In this document: positions 33,009 to 43,888 of the stretch, in pieces
Position numbering within the stretch: position 1 is the stretch's first letter
How the letters are laid out: each line of letters begins with the position of its first letter
NCBI GenBank assembly: GCA_944990035.1
Contig: CALYLX010000159.1
Location: 1,178,001 to 1,242,000, forward strand
DNA: 64,000 nucleotides
From: Clitopilus passeckerianus
Taxonomy: Eukaryota; Basidiomycota; Agaricomycetes; Agaricales; Entolomataceae
Direction of reading: 5' to 3'
Position numbers and translations under genes: made by a program
Notes under the pieces: generated by a model
Database searches by the model: none
What the model was told of the DNA's origin: nothing
Seen by the model: only the letters and a program-made list of their open reading frames with translations

Positions 33009-35933
33009 ATGGGTCGTAATGTTGAACCCTCACGCATCAAGAGCTCGTTCAAGACCGCCAACAACTTGTATCGCGCCAATTTTGTGGCTTCGTTGGCGAA
33101 GGATGCTGGGAGCATAGCAGCGTGTCCACCTGCTGCGGCAGCCGCAGCTATCGTAGTCCGAATATTGGAGACTGTACAGGCGAGTCCCCGTTGTGTTTAA
33201 GGCCGTTTAGTAACCCATTAATGAAATGTTTCCTGCAGGAGGTCAAAGTGAGTATTGCATCCCGCGGTAGTTATGGCCATCTTACCTGCGATTAGAATAA
33301 CCAGGAATCCTGTGAACGGCTGGCAAAGAGATGTACAAGAATTTTGACCGACGTTACTGTCCAAATGAAGGATAGATGGGGCTCTGCACCTAAGCCACTC
33401 ATCAAGAACCTGGAGAAGTTCTGCCAGTATGGTCCAGTTTATTACCGTTATTCTGATCACTCAACCGAACTCTCAGGACTCTGGGTGCAATTCATCATTA
33501 TATCCAGCTCCAGCAGGGAAAGACGTGGTTCAAGAGGTTCTTGACGAAAGGAACCATCGAAGAGACAATTCAAGATTTCGATCTCCTTCTCACACAGGCT
33601 AGCCAAAACTTTCAGGTGTGTGGACCCTCCTCCTGTTCATGGACTACTCAAGGTTTTACTGTAATTCCCAGATGTCTACCCTCATTGACATACACTACAC
33701 CGTTGGAAGCACCGGTACCGAGAGTTCGAACGACAATGATGAGACATTGTGCTCTTCGGGCTATGCCACCCGCTGCGACGGTTAGCTGCTCCTGCTGCGG
33801 CCGATAAACAACGCTGATTGAATGCTATTAGATATGCCGGAAGTCGACTCCCCTATAGACGAGACCAAATTCCACTTTTTCGAAGAGCAGCCGGAGTATG
33901 ACTTTCATGTTTATACCAAACGTCCAAGTACGAAAGAAGCGCAGGATAACGTTCATGACCATGTCCGTATTTTGTCAACATACCCCCAAGAATAGCCTAC
34001 TCACAATTTACAGTTCCGCTTTACACGCTTCGCGGATGTCCACTCTACGCGCCCCCCGTCGTTTACAGAGGAGCACACCTGGTGGTCGGAGATGTCAGAA
34101 GCAGAGGTTTGCGGACGAACAATGGTAATAAAGCGATATGCCAGCGATTCCAGAAATAGTCGTAAGGTGTGACAGGTCAGAACCTTTATCTTGTGTTTGC
34201 CCAAGTCTAAAGAACACAGTAGAAGTTCAACAACGACGTCAACTTTCTTGCGACTCTCTTGTGAGCTCTCCAGTCCATAATATCTTCCCGCAGAGAAATT
34301 GATATGATCCCGTGTCTCGAAAGTCATCCCAACTTTCCACAGATGATCTCCTATTCTCTCAAGAACTCGCCTGTGTCCTTTCTTCTTATTGAACCTGGTA
34401 AGATAAGTCGACCCTTCACAAAAACACCTGAAGCTGAATATTCCTGGAAAGTCCAGCTCATCTCTACCCAGGAATCATTTCTCGAGCGTTTACCTTCGTC
34501 TTCGCGAGAACACCAAGCTGAGGCATGGGGAGAACTCGCCCTACATTTTGTGAGTGTTCCAATGCTGTTGATCTACTCAGTTTAACTCATGCAACCCAGT
34601 TTCACCAGCTTAAGGTGGGATTTCTCCGGAGTATTCAAAGTCAAACTCGCTGACGGCTGTGTACCTAGGACGCTGCTGAGTATATGCAAGAAACGTTCAA
34701 GCTCGGCCCAAATCAGATACTTGGTCTACTGGATGTATGCATCTTTTACAATGCGCATATTTCCGCCGTTTATGCCCCCATCTTTTTAGGAACTATCTCC
34801 AGCCGTCCATGCGGGTGATCATCTTATGCTTGGCCTTCCATGTCCTAGCCCTGGTCATGTCAGCACTCACAGAAATTTTGGGGTAATTGGGGGATTGAGG
34901 ATCGCATGCATGCATGTATGCATGCATGCATGTATGCATGAACTCTACAGTCCCAGTTTGTAGGAGACTAATCCCCATATTTGGCAGATGCTCCCGACTA
35001 TTTCGCAAGCAAATGCTCGACTGAACGTCGAGAAGACGTTCTACGAATTACTGGTCCATGTGAGGTCCGTTCTATGGACTCATTTCCAGCCCAATCCGAA
35101 CATGGTTGGCCTGGGTGATGAGGCTTGTGATTGCGACGACTCTGCCATACGTCTATTGAACGAGAATGAACGGCCTTGGGTTCACTATGACCCGATTCAA
35201 TTGGGCTCGAGCTCTACACTCGGTGTGGGAGATCTGGGGTACATACCTGATGGTCATGGGGTAGAATCCTTCGTGAAGGTGGCGAATTTGCTGCAGGAGG
35301 GGCTGGACGTTGCGAAAATCGAAGAGTTGAGATCCGGAACTATAGACAATGGCACCAGCATGCATACCATTGAGCCCATTGGTGCCCAGAATGAGGCAAT
35401 ATGGTAGGCTACGCTACCTGTATGCACGTTTACCCCGTTCATCGTCGACTTTAGCTGGAAGGTCAGCATCCGGCCATACCAGCGGCTCCGAGGAGAGGTT
35501 GCGACAATCGCTCAACTTACAGGCGAACAGGCACTTCGTTACCTTAGTGATTGGAGCTCCAAGTTTGCTGGGGATGTGCATGTGCAACCACAGGAACTAA
35601 GACTGAGTAAGTCCTTTCGATTCGGGACCACTTCATCTTATTGACAATCTGCAGTCACAGCTGTCGAGAAAGGCCTCAAGTTCGATGTCTCCTGGTTCAA
35701 AGAACAACCGACGGCGGGTGAGATGCCGAAGTCTCTGTACCTACACACCTTATCGGAGCACAGCCCATTTGTGTCTCTGGGTGGAGAAGATAAGCGTGGA
35801 CTCCATGCTGGTGACGGATTTGCCTGTACATTGAATCGGTAAGGCCGCCAAGAGATTCGGTCCCGCCGATAAATAACCGTGCAGTAGATGCTACAAGACC
35901 GTTGGCCTAGCTGGCCTGGCTGGTATTGCCTAG
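33009..35933 (+). CDS. 16-exon gene with HeLo/MLKL-like N-terminal bundle and a degenerate kinase-like segment
   Basis: Hand splicing gives 16 exons: 33009-33179, 33239-33247, 33296-33426, 33477-33615, 33672-33780, 33832-33962, 34014-34166, 34223-34260, 34294-34549, 34600-34614, 34669-34734, 34790-34882, 34988-35403, 35455-35606, 35655-35838, 35888-35933. They stay in frame for 702 residues. Residues 1-150 (NLYRANFVASLAKDAGS, then NNQESCERLAKRCTRILTDV and WFKRFLTKGTIEETIQDFD) resemble the helical N-terminus of Agaricomycete tyrosine-kinase-like and MLKL/HeLo-type proteins. Around 270-320 'GRTMVIKRYASDSRNSR' and 'HPNFPQMISYSLKNSPVSFL' recall a kinase N-lobe, but no catalytic HRD or DFG follows. 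Intron 1 has a GC donor; exons 2 and 10 are 9 and 15 nt. An alternative last intron (35897-35953) would end the protein at 36006-36008. Function unknown. Confidence 0.72.
34905..34938 (+). repeat. GCAT/GTAT microsatellite
   Basis: A short tract of GCATGCATGCATGTATGCAT units in the intron between exons 12 and 13 of the preceding gene. The intron is 105 nt, about twice the local norm, so the repeat probably expanded within it. Confidence 0.8.
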
Positions 35934-36831
35934 CTGCCTACTCCCTTCCTTGCAGAAGACCAGAGGTGAGTTTTTCCACAAGCAGCATAAGTACGAGGAA
36001 CATAGTTGAGATCGCCAAAAATAGTTATTCGTGGAATCCATTTCTGTAATTCACAACCAAGATGTTTGGCACACGGCGCTTCAGGACAAGCGCGCATGGT
36101 GACCCAAAAAGATGCTCTGAGCCTTAGCTGCATAACTGTGGAGGTACTTCGCAACAGCCCGGCACCTGTCACAATGCCGTTTGAACTACATTCTTCTTGG
36201 AGCTTTCCGTGATTGAAACCTTACGAATATGTCAACAACGTCGAGGAAGAGCGGAGAAGAGCTACCTATGTGAAGGTATACATAGAAGCAAGGGTCCGCT
36301 TCCCTTGATTAGATTAGTACTACTGCACAGTACAGTGAGCACATCACTAATCTGCTATGTTTACCATGTGTTTGAAACTGTTATATTCGTCCTAGCATCG
36401 TCGGGAAGGCGCTGCCTCTTCGATGTCGATGTCATCTTGTTTCGATGGTTGAGTGTAACCGTCACATCGGGTAGATTCATCAATGATGCTTATCAGGCAC
36501 AGAACTCCTCGAGCTGCAAGTGATTCTCAATCCTTCAGGTGGATAATGACCCCGGATCGACAGGATCTTCTCCTCGAGCTCGTCTAGTATTCGGCTCAAT
36601 CACATGGGGAGATGAATACCCACCCCGCGTGCGTAATCTGTGCATAACGGGATAGCAAGCCTCATGACAGAAATCCCGTCCATGTGTACCATGCACACCA
36701 CAGTACAGTGGAACAAGATACGGCAAGCTGATTCGAAACGGCAGTGGAGCAAGGGAAAGAGGAATATAGAGTATAAATACGAGACCAGACCACCAAGGAA
36801 CTTCAGCCTACTACTGGTTATCAGCCTCACC
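35934..36831. other. Intergenic region, promoter side of the first lysozyme
   Basis: About 900 bp. Only the last ~60 bp carry a recognisable signal, the TATA box at 36772-36778. The first 75 bp may be a terminal exon of the upstream gene under the alternative splice described there. Confidence 0.4.
36772..36778 (+). promoter_or_regulatory. TATA box of GH25 lysozyme 1
   Basis: TATAAAT 54 bp upstream of the start codon at 36832, preceded by a purine-rich tract. The spacing is usual for a fungal core promoter. Confidence 0.65.
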
Positions 36832-37809
36832 ATGAAGCTTCTCTCCCTCGTCTCTCTTGCTCTCGCCGCCGTCGTTGCTGCCACCCCCGCAGCCGAGATC
36901 ATCGAGAAACGTGCGACCGTGCCCGGAATTGACGTTTCTGGCTACCAACCCAGCATCAACTGGGCCACCGTCAAGGCCAATGGTGTCAAGTTCGCCTACA
37001 TCAAGGCTACTGAGGGCACCAGTGAGCATTCATTCGTTTATCAACGCGCCTGAGGATACTCATCATCGCGGGTCTGACTTACAGGCTACACGAACCCCGA
37101 GTTCAGCAAGCAGTACACCGGTGCCACCAACAACGGTATCATTCGCGGCGGGTATCACTTTGCCCGCCCCGGTTCGTCATCTGGTGCAGCCCAGGCTAAC
37201 TACTTCCTTGCCCATGGAGGTTGGTACTCAGCATGCCCCTTACAAAAGCGATTGAACTCACATTTTCTTGACAGGTGGCTGGTCTAATGATGGAAGAACA
37301 CTTCCTGGTGCCCTTGACCTCGAGGGTGAGTGAGGATTGTCTTCAATAGGTTGACGCTTCTCATTGTCAAGCAGCCGGATGCTCGGGTTTGAGCCAGTCT
37401 GCCATGGTGGCTTGGATCAAGGATTTCTCGAACACCTACCACTCCAAGACCGGTCGTTACCCCGTCTTCTACACCACTACCAGTTGGTGGACCACTTGCA
37501 CTGGCAATAATGGTAGCTTCGGTGCCAACAATCCTCTCTGGATTGCTCGATGGGCATCCGCTCCAGGTACACTTCCCAAAGGATGGTCGTAAGTGCTTTC
37601 CGTGAAGTCACAGATTCCGCGAGCCCTGATTCCAGTCTCCTTCAGATTCCATACCTTCTGGCAATACGCCGATCACGGCGCCAACCCAGGTGATGCTGAC
37701 AACTTCAATGGTGCTTTGACCCAACTCCAGAAGTAGGTGTTCCGTTCCCTTTCCATAGATGAGCCTAACTGACCACCTACAACTTACCAGGTTCGCTAAA
37801 GGAGGTTGA
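36832..37809 (+). CDS. Secreted GH25 lysozyme 1
   Basis: Six exons (36832-37021, 37085-37219, 37275-37325, 37375-37588, 37646-37732, 37791-37809) give 231 residues. A signal peptide (MKLLSLVSLALAAVVAA) is followed by a short propeptide ending in the Kex2-type site EKR. The GH25 barrel shows the first-strand catalytic Asp (PGIDVSGYQPSINW), 'FAYIKATEGT', 'GGYHFARPGSSSGAAQANYF', the DxE catalytic pair (GALDLE), and 'WIARWASAP' and 'FWQYADHG'. Family role: N-acetylmuramidase that cuts bacterial peptidoglycan outside the cell, used against or to feed on bacteria. It is tandem with a second copy 650 bp downstream. Confidence 0.95.
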
Positions 37810-38461
37810 TTTGTAGTTTATGTAGTTAATAGCTGCCCTAAACCCACTCTCGTTCAACTTGAATGTACCCTTCTTGATACGTTTGAATCATCATACTCCT
37901 ACCTGGTCAACTGTGAAAGAAATGTTTGGAGATTATCCATCATTTACATGCCAAATATCAGGGAACGTTCAGAACGCGTTGTGTCACCAGATGTCGATCT
38001 CTACATCATTGCTGCTGGTCCAGCCTTGTGCCCAAAGTTGATTATTGATCATTCTTTGCAATTGACCGCCACTCAGGGATGGACGAGGTGTTTCGCTCCC
38101 TCTTCTTGCCAGAGTCAGGGTTCGTCGTGGGTTCAAAGGCTTTCAACCTTCACCTCTGTGGCACCAAATGTTATTGTACCTTTGCCGCAACAGCATCAAG
38201 TACCACTGAGTTAGGCCTTCAACCTCTCTGCAGTGTTAACAGAGTCTTACGCTCAAACATCAAGCCGGCTTGTAACTCGGTTCAATTCCATGGCGGAGAT
38301 CAATACCCTCATGCGTTGTAAATAGAAAGGGAGTTTATGAAATGAGGTGACGTCCGCAACAACGACCTTTGCGCAACACGAGGGTCTAAACCGAGCAATG
38401 CTGGGCTTATAAGGACGAGACTGAGCGATGAGACTTCCCTAAGCACAGGTTGCCACGACGC
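37810..38461. other. Spacer between the lysozyme genes
   Basis: About 650 bp, terminator of copy 1 and promoter of copy 2. No gene is recognised. A TATA-like TTATAAG lies at 38407-38413, about 50 bp before the second start codon. Confidence 0.5.
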
Positions 38462-39432
38462 ATGAAGCTTCTCTCTGTTTTATCCCTCGTTCTTGTCGCC
38501 GTTGCATCTGCCTCTCCTGTTGAGGTTGAGAAACGGGCTGCTGTGCAAGGGATTGACGTCTCTGGCTATCAGCCCAACATCAATTGGCAATCTGTGAAGG
38601 CCAGTGGAGTGCAGTTTGCCTACATCAAGGCAACTGAGAGCACGAGTGAGCATACCTTCTTTACCAGTGTGTTGTCTCTTTACTAGCCAATACTGAACTC
38701 GATGACGTACAGACTACATAAGCCCCGAGTTCAATAGACAATACGTTGGTGCAACCAACGTCGGTATAGTCCGTGGTGCATATCACTTTGCACGCCCCGG
38801 TGTGTCCTCAGGTGCAGCTCAGGCTAACTACTTCCTCGACCATGGAGGTCAGTCTTAAGAATGCATAATTCAGACATAGTAAAGCTGAGATTTTCATGAC
38901 AGGTGGATGGACTGGCGATGGCAGAACCCTTCCAGGGGCTTTAGATCTCGAAGGTAAGTAACATGAGTAACTTTGTGACAGTTGACTTTTCTCATCCCTA
39001 AATAGCGGGATGCTCGGGCTTGAGCCAGGCCGCAATGGTCAATTGGATCAGAGATTTCTCGAACACGTATCAAGCAAGAACTGGCCGCTATCCTGTTCTT
39101 TACACTACCACTAGTTGGTGGACCACTTGCACCGGCAATGACGGTAGTTTCGGTACTAACAATCCTCTCTGGATTGCTCGATGGGCATCTGCTCCTGGTC
39201 CACTTCCAGCTGGTTGGGGGTAAGTGGTTTCTTGGAAGTTGTAAAACTAGAAAATCACTAATTCCGCTTCCTCAGATACCATACATTCTGGCAATACGCC
39301 GATAAAGGTCCAAACCCAGGTGACGCAGACACCTTCAACGGAGATTCAAGCCAGCTTCAAAAGTAGGCATCTGACTTCTCCCTAATTGAACCCTTACTGA
39401 CTAGGAATGACTCTAGGTTCGCTAGTGGGTAG
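38462..39432 (+). CDS. Secreted GH25 lysozyme 2
   Basis: Six exons (38462-38645, 38713-38847, 38903-38953, 39006-39219, 39276-39362, 39417-39432) give 228 residues. Exons 2-5 are 135, 51, 214 and 87 nt, exactly as in lysozyme 1, with the same phases, so this is a tandem duplicate. It keeps the signal peptide (MKLLSVLSLVLVAVASA), the EKR processing site, the catalytic Asp (QGIDVSGYQPNINW) and the DxE pair (ALDLE). An in-frame ATG 12 nt upstream exists, but the start used here matches copy 1. Same role expected; expression may differ because the promoters differ. Confidence 0.95.
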
Positions 39433-39585
39433 ATTTCAACCGTGTGATAGTGGCCATACCATACCTTGTCTTTTCTTTGCCTTCCGGGACATCTCTGGCT
39501 GTTATGTAATATGTTGTTTCTGGTGCGATTGAATGTAGTTTTCTGTTGCGTATGAGATCATACAACTAAACCTTCGGTAAAATGT

Positions 39586-41865
39586 TCAACGCCCTTGGAA
39601 CTCGACAATTGCTGCTAGGGGCATCAGGGTGATGTAGGGCTTCCAACTCAACAAGGTCTTCTTCTGCTCCTCCCAACTCTTCTCCCTCAAGCCATCGGGA
39701 ACAAGTACTCTGTACTTTCGAATGATTTGAGCAAGAATACAAACGCTTTCAGTGGTCGAAAACCGTTGTCCGATGCACGAACGCGCGCCTCCGGAGAAGG
39801 CGTAAACTAGACGGGTAATCAGATGGGCAGTTGTTTTTATTGCAGAAGAAAATACGTACATCCTTGCCTGGGCCAGCGATAAGTTTCCGTGTCAATGAAC
39901 CGGTCTGGTCTGAACTCCCGAACGTCATCTCCCCAATGTATGGCTATCAATGATTCGTCATTATAGCTCAGTGTCCAGACAAATCAACTTACGATTCATC
40001 TGGCATCCCATAATGTCTACCAGCACCAAGGATCCGGCTCGGACAGGAACTTCAAATTCCTGGATATCCTTGACGACCGTTTTGCCTTCAGCAGAGGTTG
40101 ATGTAGTGAACTTCCGCGCGCTGACTGAAGTGTCCGCCTGGACCAGTTTCGCAAGCCTTGGTACAGCGGGAAAGAATCGCAAGACTTCATGGAAGACGGC
40201 CGTGGTATATTCCTATTTGGCATGTATTAGTTATGGGCCATAGTTTCAGGTATGAATCGGGTACCAAATGCGCCATGGATTCCTTATAGGGCTGTGAACG
40301 AGACCATGAGATGATAGAAGGTGCAGAATGCGGGGCAGAAAACTGACTGTTGGATCATCGGGTGAAGGGACACCATTGGGCCACAGAGCCATAACCTCCC
40401 GGTAGACTCTTTCTTGAACTTCCGGGTATAGTGCTAAATGCGCAACAGCAAAGCACAAAGTGTGCGCAGATGTTTCTAAATGCCCAAATGTTACCTTGGC
40501 TCGGGATCTAGAGTTACAAAGGGTATTTCTCACCATGCCCAGCTAAGAGAAATGTCTGTAGTAAATGATGATTAGAACGTAGGAATCTCAAAGGCATCAC
40601 GACCTACAAAGGTGTTTGAAAGTAGTTCCTCGTCTGTCAAGTGCCGGCCTTCACCGGCTTGAGCCATATTTGCGCTAACCAGATTCCTGAGCAGAGCAGC
40701 ATTCAATGCATTCGAGCTGCTATTTTTGCCATCAGAAACTACCGCCCTAGCACTAGAGATGACATCAAGCATATGAAGGCGCAGATCGTCGAAGCTCGAA
40801 ATAGTCTTATCGAGGAAACTTGAGAGGAATGGAACGGGGATATGGCTGCAAACGGAAACCAGCCAGGGTGGAACCATTGCTTTTGGAATGAGATGATGGA
40901 GCGTCAACTCAAGAGCATGAGAGAATGTGTATCTGTGGCCGGCGGGAGGCTGCGTTTCAGCCTCATCTTTGAACGAGGTTCGTCGACTAAACCCAGCCGA
41001 GGAGATGACCATCAAAGCGACCTAGATTTGCGTTCAAATTGTCCAGCGCAATAAAGGCAGAGAAGTTCTCACCCTTGTTAAGTCTGTGAGAAGGTCAACA
41101 GTGCTAGTTCCCTCAGGAGCGGAAGAGTCAATGACCGAGAACCATTCGGACACCACACGGAAGGTTTCTTTCCAGACTAGAGCATTGTTTGTCTAGTGGT
41201 CAAAATTTAGGCCATTAGGTCCATGATGGGAATCGTATAAGCCTGCCAAGTTACCTCGTTAAATGCAGAATTGGAGACTCCTCTATGCCTCTTCCAATCG
41301 GCGCCTTCGGTGCCAACTACATTGGAGCCGTAGATGTTGATGGATTCGTACTGTTGACTTATTAGACTGCGTCAAGAATTTCAGGAACAGAGACGCATAC
41401 AGCCTCAACTTCCTTGGGAAAGACAGCACGATTTGCTTGAACAGCCTTGATTGCATCGCCATCAGCCAACCACACTGCAGGTGTCCCAGTCCAGAAAACA
41501 ACGGATGAGAGGCAAGTACTGCCATATTTCGCGAAGACTGAGCAGCAAGAATGAGCTTTGTTAAGGAGCCGAATAGCAGAATGGACCCACTGTCGAATTC
41601 GCCAAGATACGTTCCAATCTGCGTCTTGAAAGGAAACAAACCGCCCACCAAGAGGGCCATGCTGCGAAATGGGTGCATCCATAGCACTGCGCCGCCGGGA
41701 CAGTCCCTAGTTGTCTGTATGAACATCCACAGCTAAGGACAGACGATTCCCCACACACCCGAAGTCCTTCTTAGCAGCTCTGAGAGCAAGATACCTCTCC
41801 AGGAAGTACTTTAGCAACCAGGCTGCCGAAAACCCGACAGCGAGCTCTGTGTTTGTTGGAGCCAT
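39586..41865 (-). CDS. Cytochrome P450 monooxygenase, 12 exons
   Basis: Exons 41865-41759, 41706-41591, 41537-41401, 41350-41255, 41192-41073, 41021-40608, 40555-40534, 40475-40348, 40291-40265, 40212-39993, 39943-39860 and 39806-39586 give 563 residues in one frame. Diagnostic parts are 'VLWMHPFRSMALLVGG', C-helix 'ADWKRHRG', I-helix AGHETSAHT split by an intron, ExxR in VFHEVLRFFPAVPR, 'WGDDVREFRPDRF', and the heme lo­op FSGGARSCIGQRF. The N-terminus (ELAVGFSAAWLLKYFLERYL) can serve as a short membrane anchor. It is from a different P450 family than the gene at 26632-28787. It is convergent with lysozyme 2, 153 bp apart. Substrate unknown. Confidence 0.93.
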
Positions 41866-42699
41866 TTAAAAACAGTAAAATGGCAACACCAACGTTGACA
41901 GCAGGTTGCAAGGAGAATTTGCTGGTCATCCTGTTCTTGTCATCTTGGTCGTTGGTGCCGAAGTGGGCGTCTACTGCAAATGGGGCAAAGGCTTGATGAA
42001 CATAATGAGGGGCCGCTGATGTGCGTGCCATTGGCAACGGTTCGCGAAGAGTACTGGATGACTCTGAGACTAGGACAACGTTTGAATGGCTCTGCGCACC
42101 GGAAGCTTCGACTTTTGTTTCAATCTGGGACAACAGCGTGCAGAGACGATGCTTATTGCTCAACGGGGGAGAAGATGTGACCTTTTGGAAATTCAGGGTT
42201 GTTTGCACGTGTATCCAGACAATCTTTGCCAAAAGATGGCTCAAATAACCAGGCTGGGTGAACATTTTCCCCAATAGGTCTGCTTTGGGTGTGCCCTCAT
42301 TGCCTCTTTGAGGGAGGTTTATAGTGGAAAACCAGCTTCTGCTTGAACTTTTGCTTGAACTCTGAAGTTGAAAAATCTGCCAGTCATTTATGACCCAATG
42401 ATGCGCTGTATCCAACCATGCCTAGAAATCTGCAATGAAAGTTTAACCCGGGCAACTAGCACTCGATTGTCATTCGACTGTTGTGTGAAGAACTGTGTAG
42501 GGATCCGACTCTGTGCAGATGGGGTCTTGAATGGGGTAAATACCCGATGAGAGCATGAGATGTTCTTTGACTGTTCAGAAGGCTCGCAGGATGGTGTTCA
42601 AATCACAAGAACATGAGTATTCAATTCGTCGACTCGAGAAGGATGGACCAAGTTGATCAGGGAGGTTACGCTGGACTCCTTGTGGCGGGAGTGTGAGAG
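41866..42699. other. Intergenic region up to the retrotransposon nest
   Basis: About 830 bp with the P450 promoter side. An open frame on the minus strand (42415-41771) overlaps the P450 first exon in another frame and has no recognisable domain. The left flank of retroelement E0 begins near 42700. Confidence 0.4.
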
Positions 42700-42928
42700 T
42701 GTCACAGTCGCGTCACACGTAGCCTCGAGAGAGCAGGTATAAGTCCTCTTCTATTCGAGATTGCTGGTCTCTCTAAGTCGTGTACAGGACCTTTATATAC
42801 TAATTCCTAGGTATAGCTAACGTAATCTGTGAAGTAGCTACGATGTACGGATGTATAGAACGAGCTCGGAATAGTAATCTAATCTTATCTGGATGAAGTA
42901 AGCATAACGTTGTCACGTATTCGCCACA
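42700..42928 (-). repeat. Putative 3' LTR of E0
   Basis: On the minus strand it would start TGTGGCGAATACGTGACAAC right after a polypurine tract and end ...CTGTGACA, with a TATA-like TATATAAAGG in between. There is no second copy in the window, so both boundaries are inferred from TG...CA and the tract. Confidence 0.45.
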
Positions 42929-42969
42929 TACGCCCTCCAGGGGTCGTGTAGCGTTGGCGGAAGGACCCC

Positions 42970-43821
42970 TCAAAGATCCAAGTTGCCAAAGTCGAAGTCC
43001 ATGGGATCTTCCATGAGATTGTCGCGGGACGAGGCGGCGGACGAGGACGAAGAAGATGAGCTGGGTTTGCTCGGGCCGGCGACAGCACCAGAGTTGCCAG
43101 AAGCGGGGACGCCGGGATCAAAGAAGTCCATAAGGGGACCGAGATTGCCCATGGTGGTGGGCGTCGCAGCAGAAGTGGTAGGAGTCGCAGGGGGTGTACG
43201 GGTATGATAAAGACCGTGTTTCGGGATAGGGAGCGAATAGTTTATAGCGTTTGTACGACTATTAGAAGGCGAAGTGTTTTTCTTCGGCTTCTGTCCTCCG
43301 GCACGAGCCTTGAGAAGTTTCTTGGCGTGTTTCTTGGCCTGCTTCTCTTCTGCCTTGATGCGACGTGCAGCCTGCTGGCGCAGGGGATATTGCAGTGCTT
43401 CATCGATTTCAAGGAGTCGAGAAGGGATCAATTCCCCGTTGGAGTTGGTGACGCGAAGTGCCTGGAATGCAGGGTCGTGGATGATAGAGTCGATGTCATT
43501 GTACTCGAAGGAGAATTCGTTGTAAGGGATAGGCGGGCCGTGTGGGATCCATCCACCTTGAGTGGGCTCGTAAGTGCACAGACGATGCTCTGTGGCTGTG
43601 CTAGAATTAAACGCGACCGCGACCTGCGTATATCCGGCGGGAATCCCGGTCTTGAATTTCCCGGCGCGGATAGCCTTGTCAAAGGCAAAGTAGAGTCGAA
43701 GTTGGAGAGGGTGAATGGTGACGGTGACGTTGGTCATCGCATTCGTGATGAGGTATACACCTCTAGTGGTGAGAGTGAACTGGTTCCACTCGAACGGCTT
43801 GACATTGCGTACTTGCGGCAT
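42970..43821 (-). CDS. Accessory 3' ORF of retroelement E0, unknown function
   Basis: Single open frame of 283 codons, starting MPQVRNVKPFEWNQFTLTTR. It lies 67 bp downstream of the pol stop and about 40 bp before the putative 3' LTR, on the same strand. The first ~150 residues look globular and beta-rich (GVYLITNAMTNVTVTIHP, RLYFAFDKAIRAGKF); then comes a lysine-rich helix (RRIKAEEKQAKKHAKKLLKA) and a P/S/T-rich acidic tail ending MDFDFGNLDL. I do not recognise the family. It has no signal peptide or transmembrane segment, so it is not an obvious envelope protein. The frame is fully open, unlike most pol copies nearby. Confidence 0.68.
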   Translation of the reverse strand: MPQVRNVKPFEWNQFTLTTRGVYLITNAMTNVTVTIHPLQLRLYFAFDKAIRAGKFKTGIPAGYTQVAVAFNSSTATEHRLCTYEPTQGGWIPHGPPIPYNEFSFEYNDIDSIIHDPAFQALRVTNSNGELIPSRLLEIDEALQYPLRQQAARRIKAEEKQAKKHAKKLLKARAGGQKPKKNTSPSNSRTNAINYSLPIPKHGLYHTRTPPATPTTSAATPTTMGNLGPLMDFFDPGVPASGNSGAVAGPSKPSSSSSSSSAASSRDNLMEDPMDFDFGNLDL

Positions 43822-43888
43822 ATTGATGTGAGATTGATGGACGCGGAGCGGGGTAGAGACGCGAGCTGGTGGGGAAAGCGAAGTATTC

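Noticed and set aside
41771..42415. 214-codon minus-strand frame upstream of the second P450
   Set aside because: It overlaps the P450 first exon in another frame, and the P450 start at 41865 gives the expected N-terminus.
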